From: Coemansia sp. RSA 487
Lineage: Eukaryota; Kickxellomycota; Kickxellomycetes; Kickxellales; Kickxellaceae
Length of the DNA stretch: 64,000 nt
Direction: 5' to 3'
Assembly (NCBI GenBank): GCA_027577595.1
Contig: JANBRJ010000003.1
Coordinates: forward strand, 186,001-250,000
The notes below the pieces were generated by a model. It saw only the letters and a list, made by a program, of their open reading frames with translations. It was not told where the DNA came from and ran no database searches. Below, one piece after another: positions 51,878-62,900 of this stretch; positions within the stretch are counted from its first letter, which is position 1, and the number at the start of each line of letters is the position of its first letter. The translations under genes and the position numbers were made by a program.

Positions 51878-54043
51878 ATGACAGGTAGCGGATCAGTAGC
51901 TCGTAGGGCGAGCAGTATCCACCGCAACATAACGGTGACACCGTTTCTCAACAAGCTATACAGCATGGTCGACGACAGCGCAAGCGACGACTTAATCCGA
52001 TGGACTGACGACGGCAACTCATTTCTTGTTATGAAACACGAAGATTTTGCCAAAGATGTGTTGCCGCGGTTCTTTAAACACAGCAATTTCTCGAGCTTTG
52101 TTCGCCAGCTCAACATGTATGGTTTCCACAAGGTACCACATTTGCAACAAGGCGGGCTGATTGCAGATGACCCAGACGCTGAGAACTGGGAGTTTTGCAA
52201 CGATAACTTCCAGCGCGGTCAGCCGGATCTTTTGCACTTTATTCGGCGCAAGAAAGGTACAGCCAGCTATACAGCGACAACGGCTGCGGAAAATAGTGAT
52301 AACGATATTGACCAGCGTGAGGCTTCAGGTAATGAGAGCGACGACAACGCATCGTCTGCAGCTGGCACGGGTAGAAGACAAGAGGGAGGAAGTCACACAA
52401 CAACCGCAGGAGGCACAGGTGGTTCCAAGTCGCGGCCATCACGAGCACAGCCAGCGGAGTTGGGTCTGATCCTGAAGGAGATACAGGTGATCCGCGACCA
52501 CCAGATGACGATCAGCGCAGACATTAAGCGGCTACAGGGCGAGAACCACTCGCTGTGGAAGCAGGCCAGCGTAGCGGAAGAGAGGTATAAGCGGCATCAG
52601 GCGACGATCGACAAGATCTTGAGGTTCCTGGCATCGGTGTTCTCGCCCGAGAGCCAGCACGCCGAAATCAATCCGCCGATGCGGCGAATGATCTCGCACA
52701 CAAGCCAAGGCAAATCCAAGGCTCAGGGTCCTGCTGGGCGCGGGTCATCGTCACGCAACGGAACAAGTACTCCGGAGAAAAGAGCCATGCCATCGACAAT
52801 CGAGACAGTACAGGATGGAGACCACAGTGGCATATACGAGGACACCAATGCATTTACTGCGCAGCAGCCGCCAGACAAGAGGATGTGCACGGAACAGTCA
52901 CGTCAGTCCAGCCGTATCACAGAAATGCCGTCCCCGTCGCCGCCATTGTACGGCCCAAAGAGCAAAGAGTCAAGCCCTATGAGTACGGCGCTTACCAGAA
53001 CGAACTTGACACGGCCGCTAAGCGATTTGTTTATGGCTGGAGCAGGATTGGGAACGGATATAAATGCACTGGTATCGTCACCTGGCACCCCGTACGGGGC
53101 GTTGCGCGCACAGTCAAAGTCGATTGAGCAGCTGCAGAGCGAGATTGATTTTCTTGGATCCAGCTTGGAGAACCTCACACGGCACCTGCAGTACGGGGCA
53201 CAGCCCAGTATTCCAATGGCACCAAACAACATGTCAGCGGCAGCGGCAGCGATGTCAGGACTGCAGGCGTCTCTTGCGCCGCCAGCAGATGTCATCACAC
53301 CACAATATCAACAGCCGCCTCCACCTCAGCATCAGCCACAGACACCAGTGTCAGGATTAGGGATGTCGCAGGGTGTCGATCTGGCGTCGATCTTGTCGAG
53401 TGACACCCTGAGCAACCTGGCGATGGCACTGTCGGGTGCAGACGCCCTGCCGACGTTGTCATCGTCGGTGGGAGACGCTAGCATATTGAACGGAACCAGC
53501 ATAGCGTCGCTTGGAATGGCAGGCAATCCACCAACAGCAGCGCCTCAAGAAATGATGGACAAGGGCGTGGCAGACAACTTGGACCCGGCGGTGCTGATGG
53601 AGATGCTCAAGACGGTGACACCTGAGCAGTATGACTATTTACAAAGCTATTTCCGACTGATCAGCGGCAACAGCGTTCCGCTGCTTACTGCGGGCAGCAG
53701 TGGTGCAGCAGTAACACAGTCACCCGAGCTGCCTCCGAACGAGACGCCATTCCTTGACTTTGTGGATCCAAACGCCGCCGACGCCCCTATCTCGAGCTCA
53801 ACAACAGAAACGGCAGCAGCTATACCCGCAGGGTCAACCAGCGATTATACACGAATCCTTCTGGACGCCCTCAGCACTGGTACTGGATCGGGGGCAAGTG
53901 CACCTGGCGCTACAGATCCTTTGCTTGCAGCTTCGATCCTCGGCAACGTCTCTCCAGCACAGACCAGCGTACCCGTGGGTGCATCGGTGGATCCGGCGAC
54001 CTCGAGCTCTGGTGCACCAGCTTCTGGGAAGCAAGGTCAATGA
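51878..54043 (+). CDS. Heat shock transcription factor (HSF)
   Basis: A 721-residue protein. The HSF DNA-binding domain spans about residues 18-125: TPFLNKLYSMVDD, then IRWTDDGNSFLVMKHEDFAK, HSNFSSFVRQLNMYGFHKV and a closing PDLLHFIRRKKG. A leucine-heptad trimerisation coiled coil lies near 190-255 (LGLILKEIQVIRDHQMTISA). The long remainder is Ser/Pro/Gln-rich, with a second short coiled coil (IEQLQSEIDFLGSSLENLTR) and acidic, hydrophobic stretches suited to activation. The two coiled coils separated by a linker match the Hsf1 type rather than Skn7 or Sfl1. Single exon, same orientation as the C2H2 factor upstream. Confidence 0.93.
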   Translation: MTGSGSVARRASSIHRNITVTPFLNKLYSMVDDSASDDLIRWTDDGNSFLVMKHEDFAKDVLPRFFKHSNFSSFVRQLNMYGFHKVPHLQQGGLIADDPDAENWEFCNDNFQRGQPDLLHFIRRKKGTASYTATTAAENSDNDIDQREASGNESDDNASSAAGTGRRQEGGSHTTTAGGTGGSKSRPSRAQPAELGLILKEIQVIRDHQMTISADIKRLQGENHSLWKQASVAEERYKRHQATIDKILRFLASVFSPESQHAEINPPMRRMISHTSQGKSKAQGPAGRGSSSRNGTSTPEKRAMPSTIETVQDGDHSGIYEDTNAFTAQQPPDKRMCTEQSRQSSRITEMPSPSPPLYGPKSKESSPMSTALTRTNLTRPLSDLFMAGAGLGTDINALVSSPGTPYGALRAQSKSIEQLQSEIDFLGSSLENLTRHLQYGAQPSIPMAPNNMSAAAAAMSGLQASLAPPADVITPQYQQPPPPQHQPQTPVSGLGMSQGVDLASILSSDTLSNLAMALSGADALPTLSSSVGDASILNGTSIASLGMAGNPPTAAPQEMMDKGVADNLDPAVLMEMLKTVTPEQYDYLQSYFRLISGNSVPLLTAGSSGAAVTQSPELPPNETPFLDFVDPNAADAPISSSTTETAAAIPAGSTSDYTRILLDALSTGTGSGASAPGATDPLLAASILGNVSPAQTSVPVGASVDPATSSSGAPASGKQGQ

Positions 54044-54517
54044 GCGACGGCAAAGTGTCACATCGAATCCCCCATGTAGATATTGCTGAAGCCAGCGGGC
54101 GTTGGTGAGGCGTACATTTTCTTTTTCTCTACCATTTCGATAGCGCATGATCTTTCTTGTTCTTCTTAATCGATGCTTCCGACCCGGGGGACTTTGTGTA
54201 CGCGTTCGTTCTGTATCTGTTCTAAAGTTTTGTTTGGCAAAATGGCATGGCGCGTAGCAACAGCAGCTCCTCCCAAAACATTGAACGCCCCCTTTTCCTG
54301 CCGACATGGCAGACGCATTATTTTCCTTTGATCTTTTCTGGATCTACTCTATTGTCTGCTTGAGTCCCTTGTATTATTTATTTGTTTTTTTTTTTGGCAT
54401 TGACATAGAATTGAAAATAATAAAAATAAATGCCACAGGTTACTCGGCACACCTAGACTACGACGACGTAAATAACCTTTTTTCTTTTTGGAAACAAAGC
54501 AAACCCGAAAGCGAATC
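54044..54517. other. Intergenic region before Treslin-like gene
   Basis: 474 bp, T-rich. In-frame codons before ATG 54518 start with a non-ATG and look like UTR. No gene recognised. Confidence 0.5.
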
Positions 54518-57500
54518 ATGACCCCGCATGTGTACTTTCTCATAGACAGCAAAGTCCTAGACAACCATGCGCGGGTAGTGGGCATGGTGACGCGTGTTCT
54601 CGTTTACCTGGCAAGTGTCAACGACGCAGTGACATGGAACTACGAGGTGGCGGATCTAGGTGCGGTGCCGGCACGTAAGGAGCCAAGGACACAGGCAAAA
54701 CGGCGGCGGGTAGCTGAGCGTAAGCCTTTGGCACGCAATACGCTGACCGAGTTTGCTACCGAGCTGCGTGGTCGCGAACGCAAAGAGAAAATAGATGGGC
54801 TTGAAAGTGTTCCGATGCTTGGAACTTTGACGCGGCGACTAATGTGTCTGGAGGCCGATGTCGAGTGGGGCGACCCTGCGTTGATGCGGTCACCCACGCG
54901 GAACCCGCACGGATCACGTACATGGGCGGACCCCACGCGGCTCAATGAGTCGATGACGTTGCGCAGCTACTTGTTTATAGTTGGTCGAGAGGTACCGCGG
55001 ACGCTGGACCAAGTGGAGCGGTTTGTGCATGGCGTGCAAGAGGATGGTTCGTTGATGGATACGCTTGTGGCAGTTCGTGATGGCTTGGTGGGTAATGGGT
55101 TGTGGGAAAGCTATGCGCGCAAGCGGGTGGGCGTCAGCTGGATCCAAATGGCCGACAACGGCAGATCTCTCCGGTGCACCGATCCCGTGGATTTGCTTAT
55201 AAGAACCACTTTCGAATGCTGTCTCGAGGCTCTTGGCGGCAGCGTCATCTCATTGCCCATGCACACGGACGGAATGCTGCCGTTCTCTATGTGTTTGTCT
55301 TCTACTCTGCGGACGCGCACGTACCCGGCATGGAGCCGTAAGTTTGCGCGCGAGATCTCTGCGGTTGCCGAGTGTTTTGATCTGGCGGACATCCAGTTCA
55401 GCGAGTGCGGATGCGCTAAGGATGCGTGGGAGATCGAGCTCCCCAGTGGCGACCATTTGAGTGTTGGTGCTGTGTCTGCTGGTGATTCTACGCATCGTTC
55501 ATTGCAGCGGCTGACTTCAGCACGCCTATTGCGCAGGTACTCTATGCCTGAACTTGTTACGCTAGCCGGCGCATTCAGTGACACATGTATAGACACATTG
55601 CAAGGAAACACAGTGGTGCGTGCCACAGCTGTTGGTACGTGTACACGTGAGAAATGGCACCGTGTCGTCGATCTAGTCAATACTGACCCTGTCTACTGCG
55701 AGATGCGCGATGGTTCGCTCGGTAGCGATAGTGGAGTTGTTATGGCGCATGTAGATGTTGACGGCAGGTACATGGCTGTGGTTCCGGGACCGGGCACCAC
55801 GGCTCTGGTATACTCGGTCGACGAGCTCACTGGCCGTGCTATTAGCGACCGCATGCGTGCGATCCAGTCCGAACTGCACGACCTGGAAGAGAACGCAACA
55901 GCCGCGGACTTTACGCCAGCATGGCTTGAGGACTGGGTGTGCTTTGACGATGATCTGTCAGTTGTGCCACAAGAATCGTGCCTTCTCGACGTGAGCTTTG
56001 ATCCGGCAGCTGCTGACACTGCTTGCAATCCGCTTGATACAGAGCACTGTGCCTTGGATTCGAGTCACCTTAGTCCGCAGCTCGAGAAGAATGGCCAACA
56101 GCTGATTATACGCTCGCCTGAGAATAGCTCGGTACAGAATCAAGAAGACCACCCGGTGGTATGTCTTACTCTAGAGTCGTGGTACGCCGATATATATCTG
56201 CAGACTATTCCCGAGGCGGCCCCACAGCTCGGATCGGTAGTCGATGTGATTTTGCCCCTTATGGACGCACAGTCGGTGAGTGTAGCGCAGCTTGCAGATT
56301 GTGTGCTTCTCAATAGCGCAGCGATCGAGGACACATTCGAGACACGCGACGTTAATGATCCTGCTAGCATAGAGCAGTCAGATGTTGCTAGACAGTTTGC
56401 AGAGATGCGCTGTCGGGCCCTGAAAAGCATCATTGAATCCAGCAATAGTGAAACAATACGACGCACATGGCAGCTCCACGAGTGCCAGCTCCAGATTCTG
56501 CTGCATCTCGTGTGTCTTGCCAATATGCACAGGCAAGATGGCGACAGAGGATCTGAAGAAGAGGCACTGAGTGAGCGACTTGTTGAGTGTTTACGCGATC
56601 TGGTTGACTTGTTGTGCATTTGGGCGTCGGTCGATGGGCTTGCATCCACCAGTGATGGAGTGGCCAACGACCTGGCTACTGCGTTTGTGGGCGGTCCAGA
56701 TGTCACTAGGTTCGCTGGCACGCTAGCCGAGACCGTCGAAGAACTGCGCATACAGTGCGGCTGGGTTCCTCCACCGCCACCGCATCCGTCTGGTACCAAG
56801 ACAGCGGATCCAGTCGAGGGCAGGAGACGCAAGGGCACAACGCCGCGCAAAATCAGTAGACGCATGGACGAGCGGTCGGAGGTTATTGTGCATCAGCGTG
56901 GGCCATCGTCGAAACACTTGTCGTCGCGCAGAATCGCCCGGCACTTGGATGAGCTCATATGTGGCTCAACAGCGGTGCGGGCTGGCGAGAATAGAAACCC
57001 CGCTCATGCGGCGCACGCCGGCCATCTGAAGCTGCCGGAGCACCTGGTGCGCCAGATCAAAAGCGAGGTGGTGATGACGCTGCGCCCCTCTGGCTTGCCG
57101 CCTGCTCCTCTGGCCAGCACTTATTCAACCACCACGGTTGCAGGCAGTTCAGGTGGTGCACTGTTTGCAGGACGCAAGAATGTGCGTCTGGGGCGCGGGA
57201 AACGCACAGTGTTGCCTGATTTTTCAATCAAAAGAAGCGCCAGTGCCTCCGCAAATGTGTACAGTGATAATGGCAAAGGCATGCAACAGTCGCTTGACAA
57301 TTCGTTGCTGACGCCAAGGACAAAGCGGCAGCGCATGGGCGGTGGTGGTGGTGGGTCTGACTCCCAGGATGGCAGCAGTCCAGCTATGCTGTTCTTGTCA
57401 CCGTCGCAGCGCACAGCCAGTCACTACATCTATGCATCGGATGGCAGCAACGACGAGGATGACGAGGAATCGCTGTTGCTCGACCAAAGCCCGCTGCTAC

Positions 57501-57592
57501 GACATGCCGTGCGTCGCCCCCTCGGCCAGAAACAACAGAGCCATACTGGCCAGTCGTCGCCAAACGAGTCACATCGTGCACTAGAGTTTTAA
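54518..57592 (+). CDS. Treslin/Sld3-like replication initiation factor
   Basis: A 1024-residue single-exon protein. The N-terminal ~350 residues resemble the Treslin/TICRR N-terminal fold (VYFLIDSKVLDNHARVVGMV, with TWNYEVADLG and LRSYLFIVGREVPRTLDQVE). A helical region near residues 540-765 resembles the Sld3/Treslin domain (WQLHECQLQILLHLVCLANM, then ECLRDLVDLLCIWAS). The C-terminus is disordered and basic, with CDK-type sites such as TTPRKISRRMD near residue 778. Sld3/Treslin loads Cdc45 on MCM helicase after CDK phosphorylation creates docking for Dpb11/TopBP1. The family call rests on pattern resemblance and is moderately secure. The first ATG in frame is 54518. Confidence 0.6.
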   Translation: MTPHVYFLIDSKVLDNHARVVGMVTRVLVYLASVNDAVTWNYEVADLGAVPARKEPRTQAKRRRVAERKPLARNTLTEFATELRGRERKEKIDGLESVPMLGTLTRRLMCLEADVEWGDPALMRSPTRNPHGSRTWADPTRLNESMTLRSYLFIVGREVPRTLDQVERFVHGVQEDGSLMDTLVAVRDGLVGNGLWESYARKRVGVSWIQMADNGRSLRCTDPVDLLIRTTFECCLEALGGSVISLPMHTDGMLPFSMCLSSTLRTRTYPAWSRKFAREISAVAECFDLADIQFSECGCAKDAWEIELPSGDHLSVGAVSAGDSTHRSLQRLTSARLLRRYSMPELVTLAGAFSDTCIDTLQGNTVVRATAVGTCTREKWHRVVDLVNTDPVYCEMRDGSLGSDSGVVMAHVDVDGRYMAVVPGPGTTALVYSVDELTGRAISDRMRAIQSELHDLEENATAADFTPAWLEDWVCFDDDLSVVPQESCLLDVSFDPAAADTACNPLDTEHCALDSSHLSPQLEKNGQQLIIRSPENSSVQNQEDHPVVCLTLESWYADIYLQTIPEAAPQLGSVVDVILPLMDAQSVSVAQLADCVLLNSAAIEDTFETRDVNDPASIEQSDVARQFAEMRCRALKSIIESSNSETIRRTWQLHECQLQILLHLVCLANMHRQDGDRGSEEEALSERLVECLRDLVDLLCIWASVDGLASTSDGVANDLATAFVGGPDVTRFAGTLAETVEELRIQCGWVPPPPPHPSGTKTADPVEGRRRKGTTPRKISRRMDERSEVIVHQRGPSSKHLSSRRIARHLDELICGSTAVRAGENRNPAHAAHAGHLKLPEHLVRQIKSEVVMTLRPSGLPPAPLASTYSTTTVAGSSGGALFAGRKNVRLGRGKRTVLPDFSIKRSASASANVYSDNGKGMQQSLDNSLLTPRTKRQRMGGGGGGSDSQDGSSPAMLFLSPSQRTASHYIYASDGSNDEDDEESLLLDQSPLLRHAVRRPLGQKQQSHTGQSSPNESHRALEF

Positions 57593-57736
57593 ACAATACA
57601 CAGGCATTTTTTATGTTTTAAAAGTTGGAATGTGCAGTAACTGTTCATAATAATGTATTTGGTTGCTATATGTAGCTAATTGTGTGTTTATGCAGTCCAC
57701 ACGTCTATCATAGAATCAATGAAATAATGGCTTTGC

Positions 57737-57776
<40 letters not shown>

Positions 57777-58003
57777 AGATATTCCTTGCGGCCTTAACGA
57801 TCTCTCCAGTACCGCAGCAAAATTTCACTAACAACAAACGGCTGCTTCTATTAAGGCCCAGAGAGAACACATCCTTGTTCTTCTTTTAATCGTCTTATTT
57901 CTTCACGAAAATACACCCTCTACTGAGGAACTTTACATTTGACTCAAGCTACTTATAAACAACTAGTCTATCATTTTAGCGTAACATCTTCACTGGCAAG
58001 AAT
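57593..58003. other. Intergenic region with ATT microsatellite
   Basis: 411 bp, AT-rich, containing the (ATT)11 tract at 57741-57773. No gene seen. Confidence 0.6.
57741..57773. repeat. (ATT)11 trinucleotide microsatellite
   Basis: Eleven uninterrupted ATT units between the Treslin-like and acyltransferase genes. It is probably length-polymorphic among strains. Confidence 0.97.
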
Positions 58004-59419
58004 ATGAGCAATATGAATAGCGCAGATCCCTCTAACACCAGCAGCAAGCGCAGGTTTCCGTTGACCAACAACCTGTCGTACATGTACCAGCTGTACTGCT
58101 CATACATTCTGCTATTCAAGAACGCCAACAAAAGCGCGGACTTTATGAGTCTGACTCTGCTCCAGCAAGGGCTGCAAAAGTTGGTGCGCACGCACTACGG
58201 CCCAGTTGGCGGGTGGTACGAGATGCATGGCGACCAGATAGACGTGGTCTACAGCGACCACAAGGTCAACGAGCCGCCATTCACGACCCAAACGCTGGAC
58301 ATTGACTACGACGAGCTTTCTAAGCACGTGAATGCCAGCAACATGGAGCTGCTTGTGCCGGATGCGCCAGCGGGAATCATTACTGAGGCATCGAGCAAGG
58401 AGATGCCGATGTTCATAGTTAAGGCCACGTACCTGCGCTCAAACAGCGGAATGGCGCTGGGCGTCCAGTACCACCATTCGCTGTTTGACGGCGCGACGTT
58501 CTGGCAATTTATGAACAACTGGGCATACATGTGCAAGACGCTGCATGGAGCCGGCCTGCATCCAGAGACGGTTGACATTCCGTATCCGCCGGCCTTTGGG
58601 TTCCCCAGCATCAATGAGCAGCCGGGCGATGGTGACAAGAAGTTCGAGCACACGGAGTACGAGCTCGTTGACCCGAAGGACTGCGTCAAGGAGTTCCAGG
58701 CGGGCCACGAGGGAACCAAAGAGATCCGGCTGCGTCTCGAGGTCAGCGACCAGCGCGAGATCCGCGCCGCCGCTCGCGCCGCCGGAGTGTCGTTTATATC
58801 GATGCTGAGCGCAATGTTCTGGAAGGAGCTCAACCGTCTACGGCTAGCGGTCAAGCCGACCGTGGGGTCCGAGCTTTCGCTGTACACATGCACCGTGAAT
58901 CCTCGTGCGGCACTTGGCCTGCCAGCCAACCTATGCGGCAGCCCTGTTCTTAATGTGGCTTCCAAGAAGACGGTGGCGGAGGTGGCGGGGTTCGAAGTAA
59001 GTGAGCTGGCACGCCTGGCCCAGCAGACCATCAACAACGGCCAGTCGCCCGAGTACATGCGCAGCTCCGTGAAGTTCCTTCTGGCGCAGCGCGCACGCGA
59101 GATCGATGACGAGAGGAGCGGTCGCCAAGTTACACGGAAACTGATCCTGGTCTACATCATCCCGGCCGCTGTCAAGTGCACGATGTCGTCGAGTCGCACC
59201 TTCCCTATCTATGACACGGACTTTGGCTTTGGATCGCCTGCATATGTACGACCCCCGTACTTGCCATTCGACGGGTGCTGGCGCATCTGGCCGACGCCCA
59301 AGGATACCTCTTCGGAAAGCACTACGGTTAACGAGAAACCGATCGAAATCTACCTTACCCAGCCAGAGTACATCGATCCCTTGGAGTCCCCGCTGCTGCG
59401 CCGATTCCTCCTGGCATAA
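58004..59419 (+). CDS. BAHD-type acyltransferase
   Basis: A 471-residue protein of the transferase family that includes BAHD and fungal acetyl- or acyltransferases. The catalytic HxxxD motif is in VQYHHSLFDGATFW near residue 158, and the structural DFGFG (family DFGWG) in YDTDFGFGSPAYVRPPYL near residue 406. Length and motif spacing match. It moves an acyl group from CoA to an alcohol or amine of an unknown small molecule. No signal peptide or membrane segment is visible, so it is likely cytosolic. Neighbours (replication, mitochondrial transcription) do not form a biosynthetic cluster. Confidence 0.85.
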   Translation: MSNMNSADPSNTSSKRRFPLTNNLSYMYQLYCSYILLFKNANKSADFMSLTLLQQGLQKLVRTHYGPVGGWYEMHGDQIDVVYSDHKVNEPPFTTQTLDIDYDELSKHVNASNMELLVPDAPAGIITEASSKEMPMFIVKATYLRSNSGMALGVQYHHSLFDGATFWQFMNNWAYMCKTLHGAGLHPETVDIPYPPAFGFPSINEQPGDGDKKFEHTEYELVDPKDCVKEFQAGHEGTKEIRLRLEVSDQREIRAAARAAGVSFISMLSAMFWKELNRLRLAVKPTVGSELSLYTCTVNPRAALGLPANLCGSPVLNVASKKTVAEVAGFEVSELARLAQQTINNGQSPEYMRSSVKFLLAQRAREIDDERSGRQVTRKLILVYIIPAAVKCTMSSSRTFPIYDTDFGFGSPAYVRPPYLPFDGCWRIWPTPKDTSSESTTVNEKPIEIYLTQPEYIDPLESPLLRRFLLA

Positions 59420-59973
59420 GTGCTAAATAGCGTCCGATAAAGTTCTAGAATTTTTGAGGAACCTGATGGCTACAAGCAGCAAAAGCAATACATGGTTTTT
59501 GGTTGGTTGATTCTCGGTTGGGGAGGGGATTTCTGGTCAACAGACTGCTATCCTAATCACCGCTGATTACTCTGCCTATTGATTGAGCTTTTTCTGTTAC
59601 AGTGAGCGAAAAAATTTCATTCATCCAAATCTAAAAATGATCAGAATGGATAAGACCAACATGCTTTCTTGTTATTCTATGTTTTTTTTCGTTAGTACTT
59701 TATTGTTTTATATATTTTGAACCCACCGATCCTTTACTTTAGAGTATTCAAGATACATAGTGGTGTTTAATGTTCTACCTTTCAAACTTTTAAACCTCTA
59801 GACCTTATTCTGTTTCTTTTGTAACAACACTTACCGCCTTGCAAAAGGTCGATACAACGGACAGAGTTTAGGTTCGGAGGTGTATGCGTGTGCGAATCCG
59901 CTCTGAAGAACAACAAGCATTCCAGCTTCTTTCCCCCAACGCCTCTCTCTTGCCCACCCTTTCCATTCTACAT
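59420..59973. other. Intergenic region before RPO41
   Basis: 554 bp, AT-rich. A second in-frame ATG at 59884 would extend RPO41 by 30 residues but delays the presequence. No other gene seen. Confidence 0.5.
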
Positions 59974-62900
59974 ATGAGCCAACTTCTGCTACGGGCCGTC
60001 CGGTCCTTCAGCATGCACAGACCGTATGCTCTGCGGCAATCACACGCATTGATGTCATCGTTGCCGCGATTACCAACGCACAGCTCATTACGAACGCAGC
60101 TTGCTGATATTGCACACAAGCGGCAGTTCTCCGAAAAGCCAACGCTGCGCAGCGCCCAGGCAGCCATGACAAAAGACGATGCATACGTGGACGAGGAGAG
60201 TCTGCTTCTAATCAACCCCGACCACGACCTGGTGTCAGCACAGCTCCCGATGGACGACAAGGGTCTGGCGCACTACATGCACACGGGCCGTACGCTGACT
60301 GAGCAGCTGTCCATTATGTACGCGTGTCTGAGCAATGGAAACATCGACAGCGCGCAGCGCATGTTCAGCGGTTTGTTCCGCCTGTACCCCGACGCTATGC
60401 GCGATGTAGCCGATGCTACAGTCCACAACGAGATCATCTACGGACTGCTCAATGCGCGCCCACAGCCAATGACCATGGACGCCCTTAGGTGGTACGACAA
60501 GATGGACAGACAGTACGGCACCCGTCCAAACCACAACACATTTGCCATCATGATCAGCGGCTTTATCAAGTAAGTACCTCCCTTATTCATTGACTGGGGA
60601 AACCTTTAGCTCCAGAGCTAAGGTTCGGCTGGAAGATCGAATTGTTCCTTTGTAAATGTATCTGCCACCCCATGTACAACCTAAGCTTATTTCACTCATA
60701 CATCCTCTCATCCTTTTTAATGTCTGTAGTTGCGAAATGCATAATGTTGCACTGATCCTGATGAAGGAAATGCTACGCTGTGGATACAGCTTCCATAGCA
60801 TGATTCTTAGCCCGCACCTCTCCGACACAGATATTGACAGCATCAAGCGACTTGCGCACGAGATTACCGTCAATGACTCGGAAAACAGCGAGATTGCCAC
60901 AAAGGTTCTCCAAGCCGTGAGCGAGGCCGAGATGACGCTGTCCGAGCTTTCTCCCGCGAAGAAGGATGGACCGAATGACCACGCCGTAGCCTCCAAGTCT
61001 TCTGTTTTAGACCAATTTGACATTCCCAACGACGATACTACCCTTCTTGGGAAAATCGGTTCTACTACCACGAAAGCCGAGAAGACTGCAGCAATCAAGG
61101 AGGAGCTGAAGGCAACTGAACTTGTGTCTACCAACGTCCGCGGAATCAAGCAGCTTAAGCACACGCTCAAGAGTCTCTACGAGGACGATTTGGAAGGATA
61201 CAATTTGCAGATCCGAATCGAGCGCGACACGTACGATGCTGCACTTACGCGGTACCGTGAGATCAATGAGCAGCGCGGCGATCCTTTGCTTTTAGGCAAC
61301 ACTAGTGAGCTCCGTAGGCTTTCAGCAAGCTGGCTTCCCCAGCTTGAATCTATGATCGAGGAAGAGCAAGAGCGCTGCAGACAGGCGATAGAGAACCGCG
61401 GTGCCGACCGTATGCGTGCCCAGTACGGGCAGTTCTTCCAAATGCTTGATTCGTCCAAAATCGCAATCATCACGATCCTCGAGACCTTACGTGTGCAGGC
61501 AAACGTAATGAAAACGAAGATTGAGTCCACCGCCGCTCCACATGTCAGCCAAAGGGGCGTCAAGACCATGCAGGCAGTGGTTGCCCTCAGCAATGCCGTG
61601 CATAGCGAGATCCGGATGGAGCGCATGAAGAAGCGCAACAACCGCCATATATTTGGCCGCAACGTCAATGTTGCCAAGCTTGCGTCCTCCGGCAAACTGT
61701 TCAACATGGCCATCAGACGTGCCAAGGCTAAAGAAGTTCGCGAATCCACTGGCGATGTCTCATGGATCGACAACTGGGACACTGCGGTCCGCACGCGGAT
61801 CGGGTCATTGCTGATCTCTATGCTTATTGAGGCTGCGCGTGTTCCCGAAAAGTTTGTGGATCCCAAAACCGAGGCCATATCGGAACGCATGGTGCCGGCG
61901 TTTTCGCACGAATACCTGTTTGAAAAGGGCCGCCGGTACGGCATTATCGCCGCACACCCTATACTGCGTGACATGTTTACCAAGGATTCGATCGTGAGCA
62001 TCATGACTCCCCGATACCTTCCTATGCTTGTACCGCCGCGCCCATGGCTGACCTACAACTCTGGCGGTTACCTCACAAAGGACGAGCCATGCATGCGTCT
62101 CAAGGAAAACAAGGAGCAGCTGCGGCTGCTAGTTCAGGCATCGAACGAGGACCGCCTGTGCACGCTTCTCTCCGGCCTTGATGCGCTGGGGCAGACGCGG
62201 TGGGCGATCAACCATGCGGTTTTTGCTGCCGTGACCAAGGTATGGAACTCTGGAATCGAGCTGGCTGAAATTCCAGCAAGCCACATTGATATTCCTGAGC
62301 CAGAGAAACCGGCCAACTTTGATACGGACAAGAAGGCAAAGGCAGAGTACTTTTTCAAGAAAAATGAGTGGAAGAACAAGCGCGTCAACCAGCACTCGAT
62401 GCGCTGCGACTGCAACTACAAGGTCGAGATAGCCAAGGCGTTTCTGAACCACCCGATGTATTTCCCACACAATATTGACTTCCGCGGCCGCGCATACCCG
62501 ATCCCGCCGCACTTCAACCACTTGGGTAACGACCTTTGTCGCGGTCTGCTTGTCTTCCATGAGGGACGGCCGCTGACTGAGCGTGGGCTGTTCTGGCTCA
62601 AGATCCACCTGGCAAACCTGGTTGGCAAAGACAAGCTCTCGCATCAGGAGCGGCTGGAATTCGTTGAGGCGCACGAGAAGGAAATCATGGCCGCGGCGGA
62701 CAACCCTGTGCCCGACTCACTTATCAATGGCGACCCCAATGCGCCTCGCCCATGGTGGGTTGATTCCGAGAACCCGTGGCAGACACTGGCTGCTTGCATA
62801 GAATACACTGCGGCGGTTCGCTCGCCGAACCCGGCAGAGTATGTCAGTCATCTGCATATCCACCAAGACGGAACGTGCAACGGTCTGCAGCACTATGCGG

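Noticed and set aside
54488-54517. Ten extra codons before the Treslin-like ATG
   Set aside because: The frame is open but begins with TTG, not ATG; the first ATG at 54518 gives an N-terminus that starts directly with the conserved strand.
58004-59419. A secondary-metabolite cluster around the BAHD-type acyltransferase
   Set aside because: Neighbours are a replication factor and mitochondrial RNA polymerase; no synthase, P450 or transporter is nearby.
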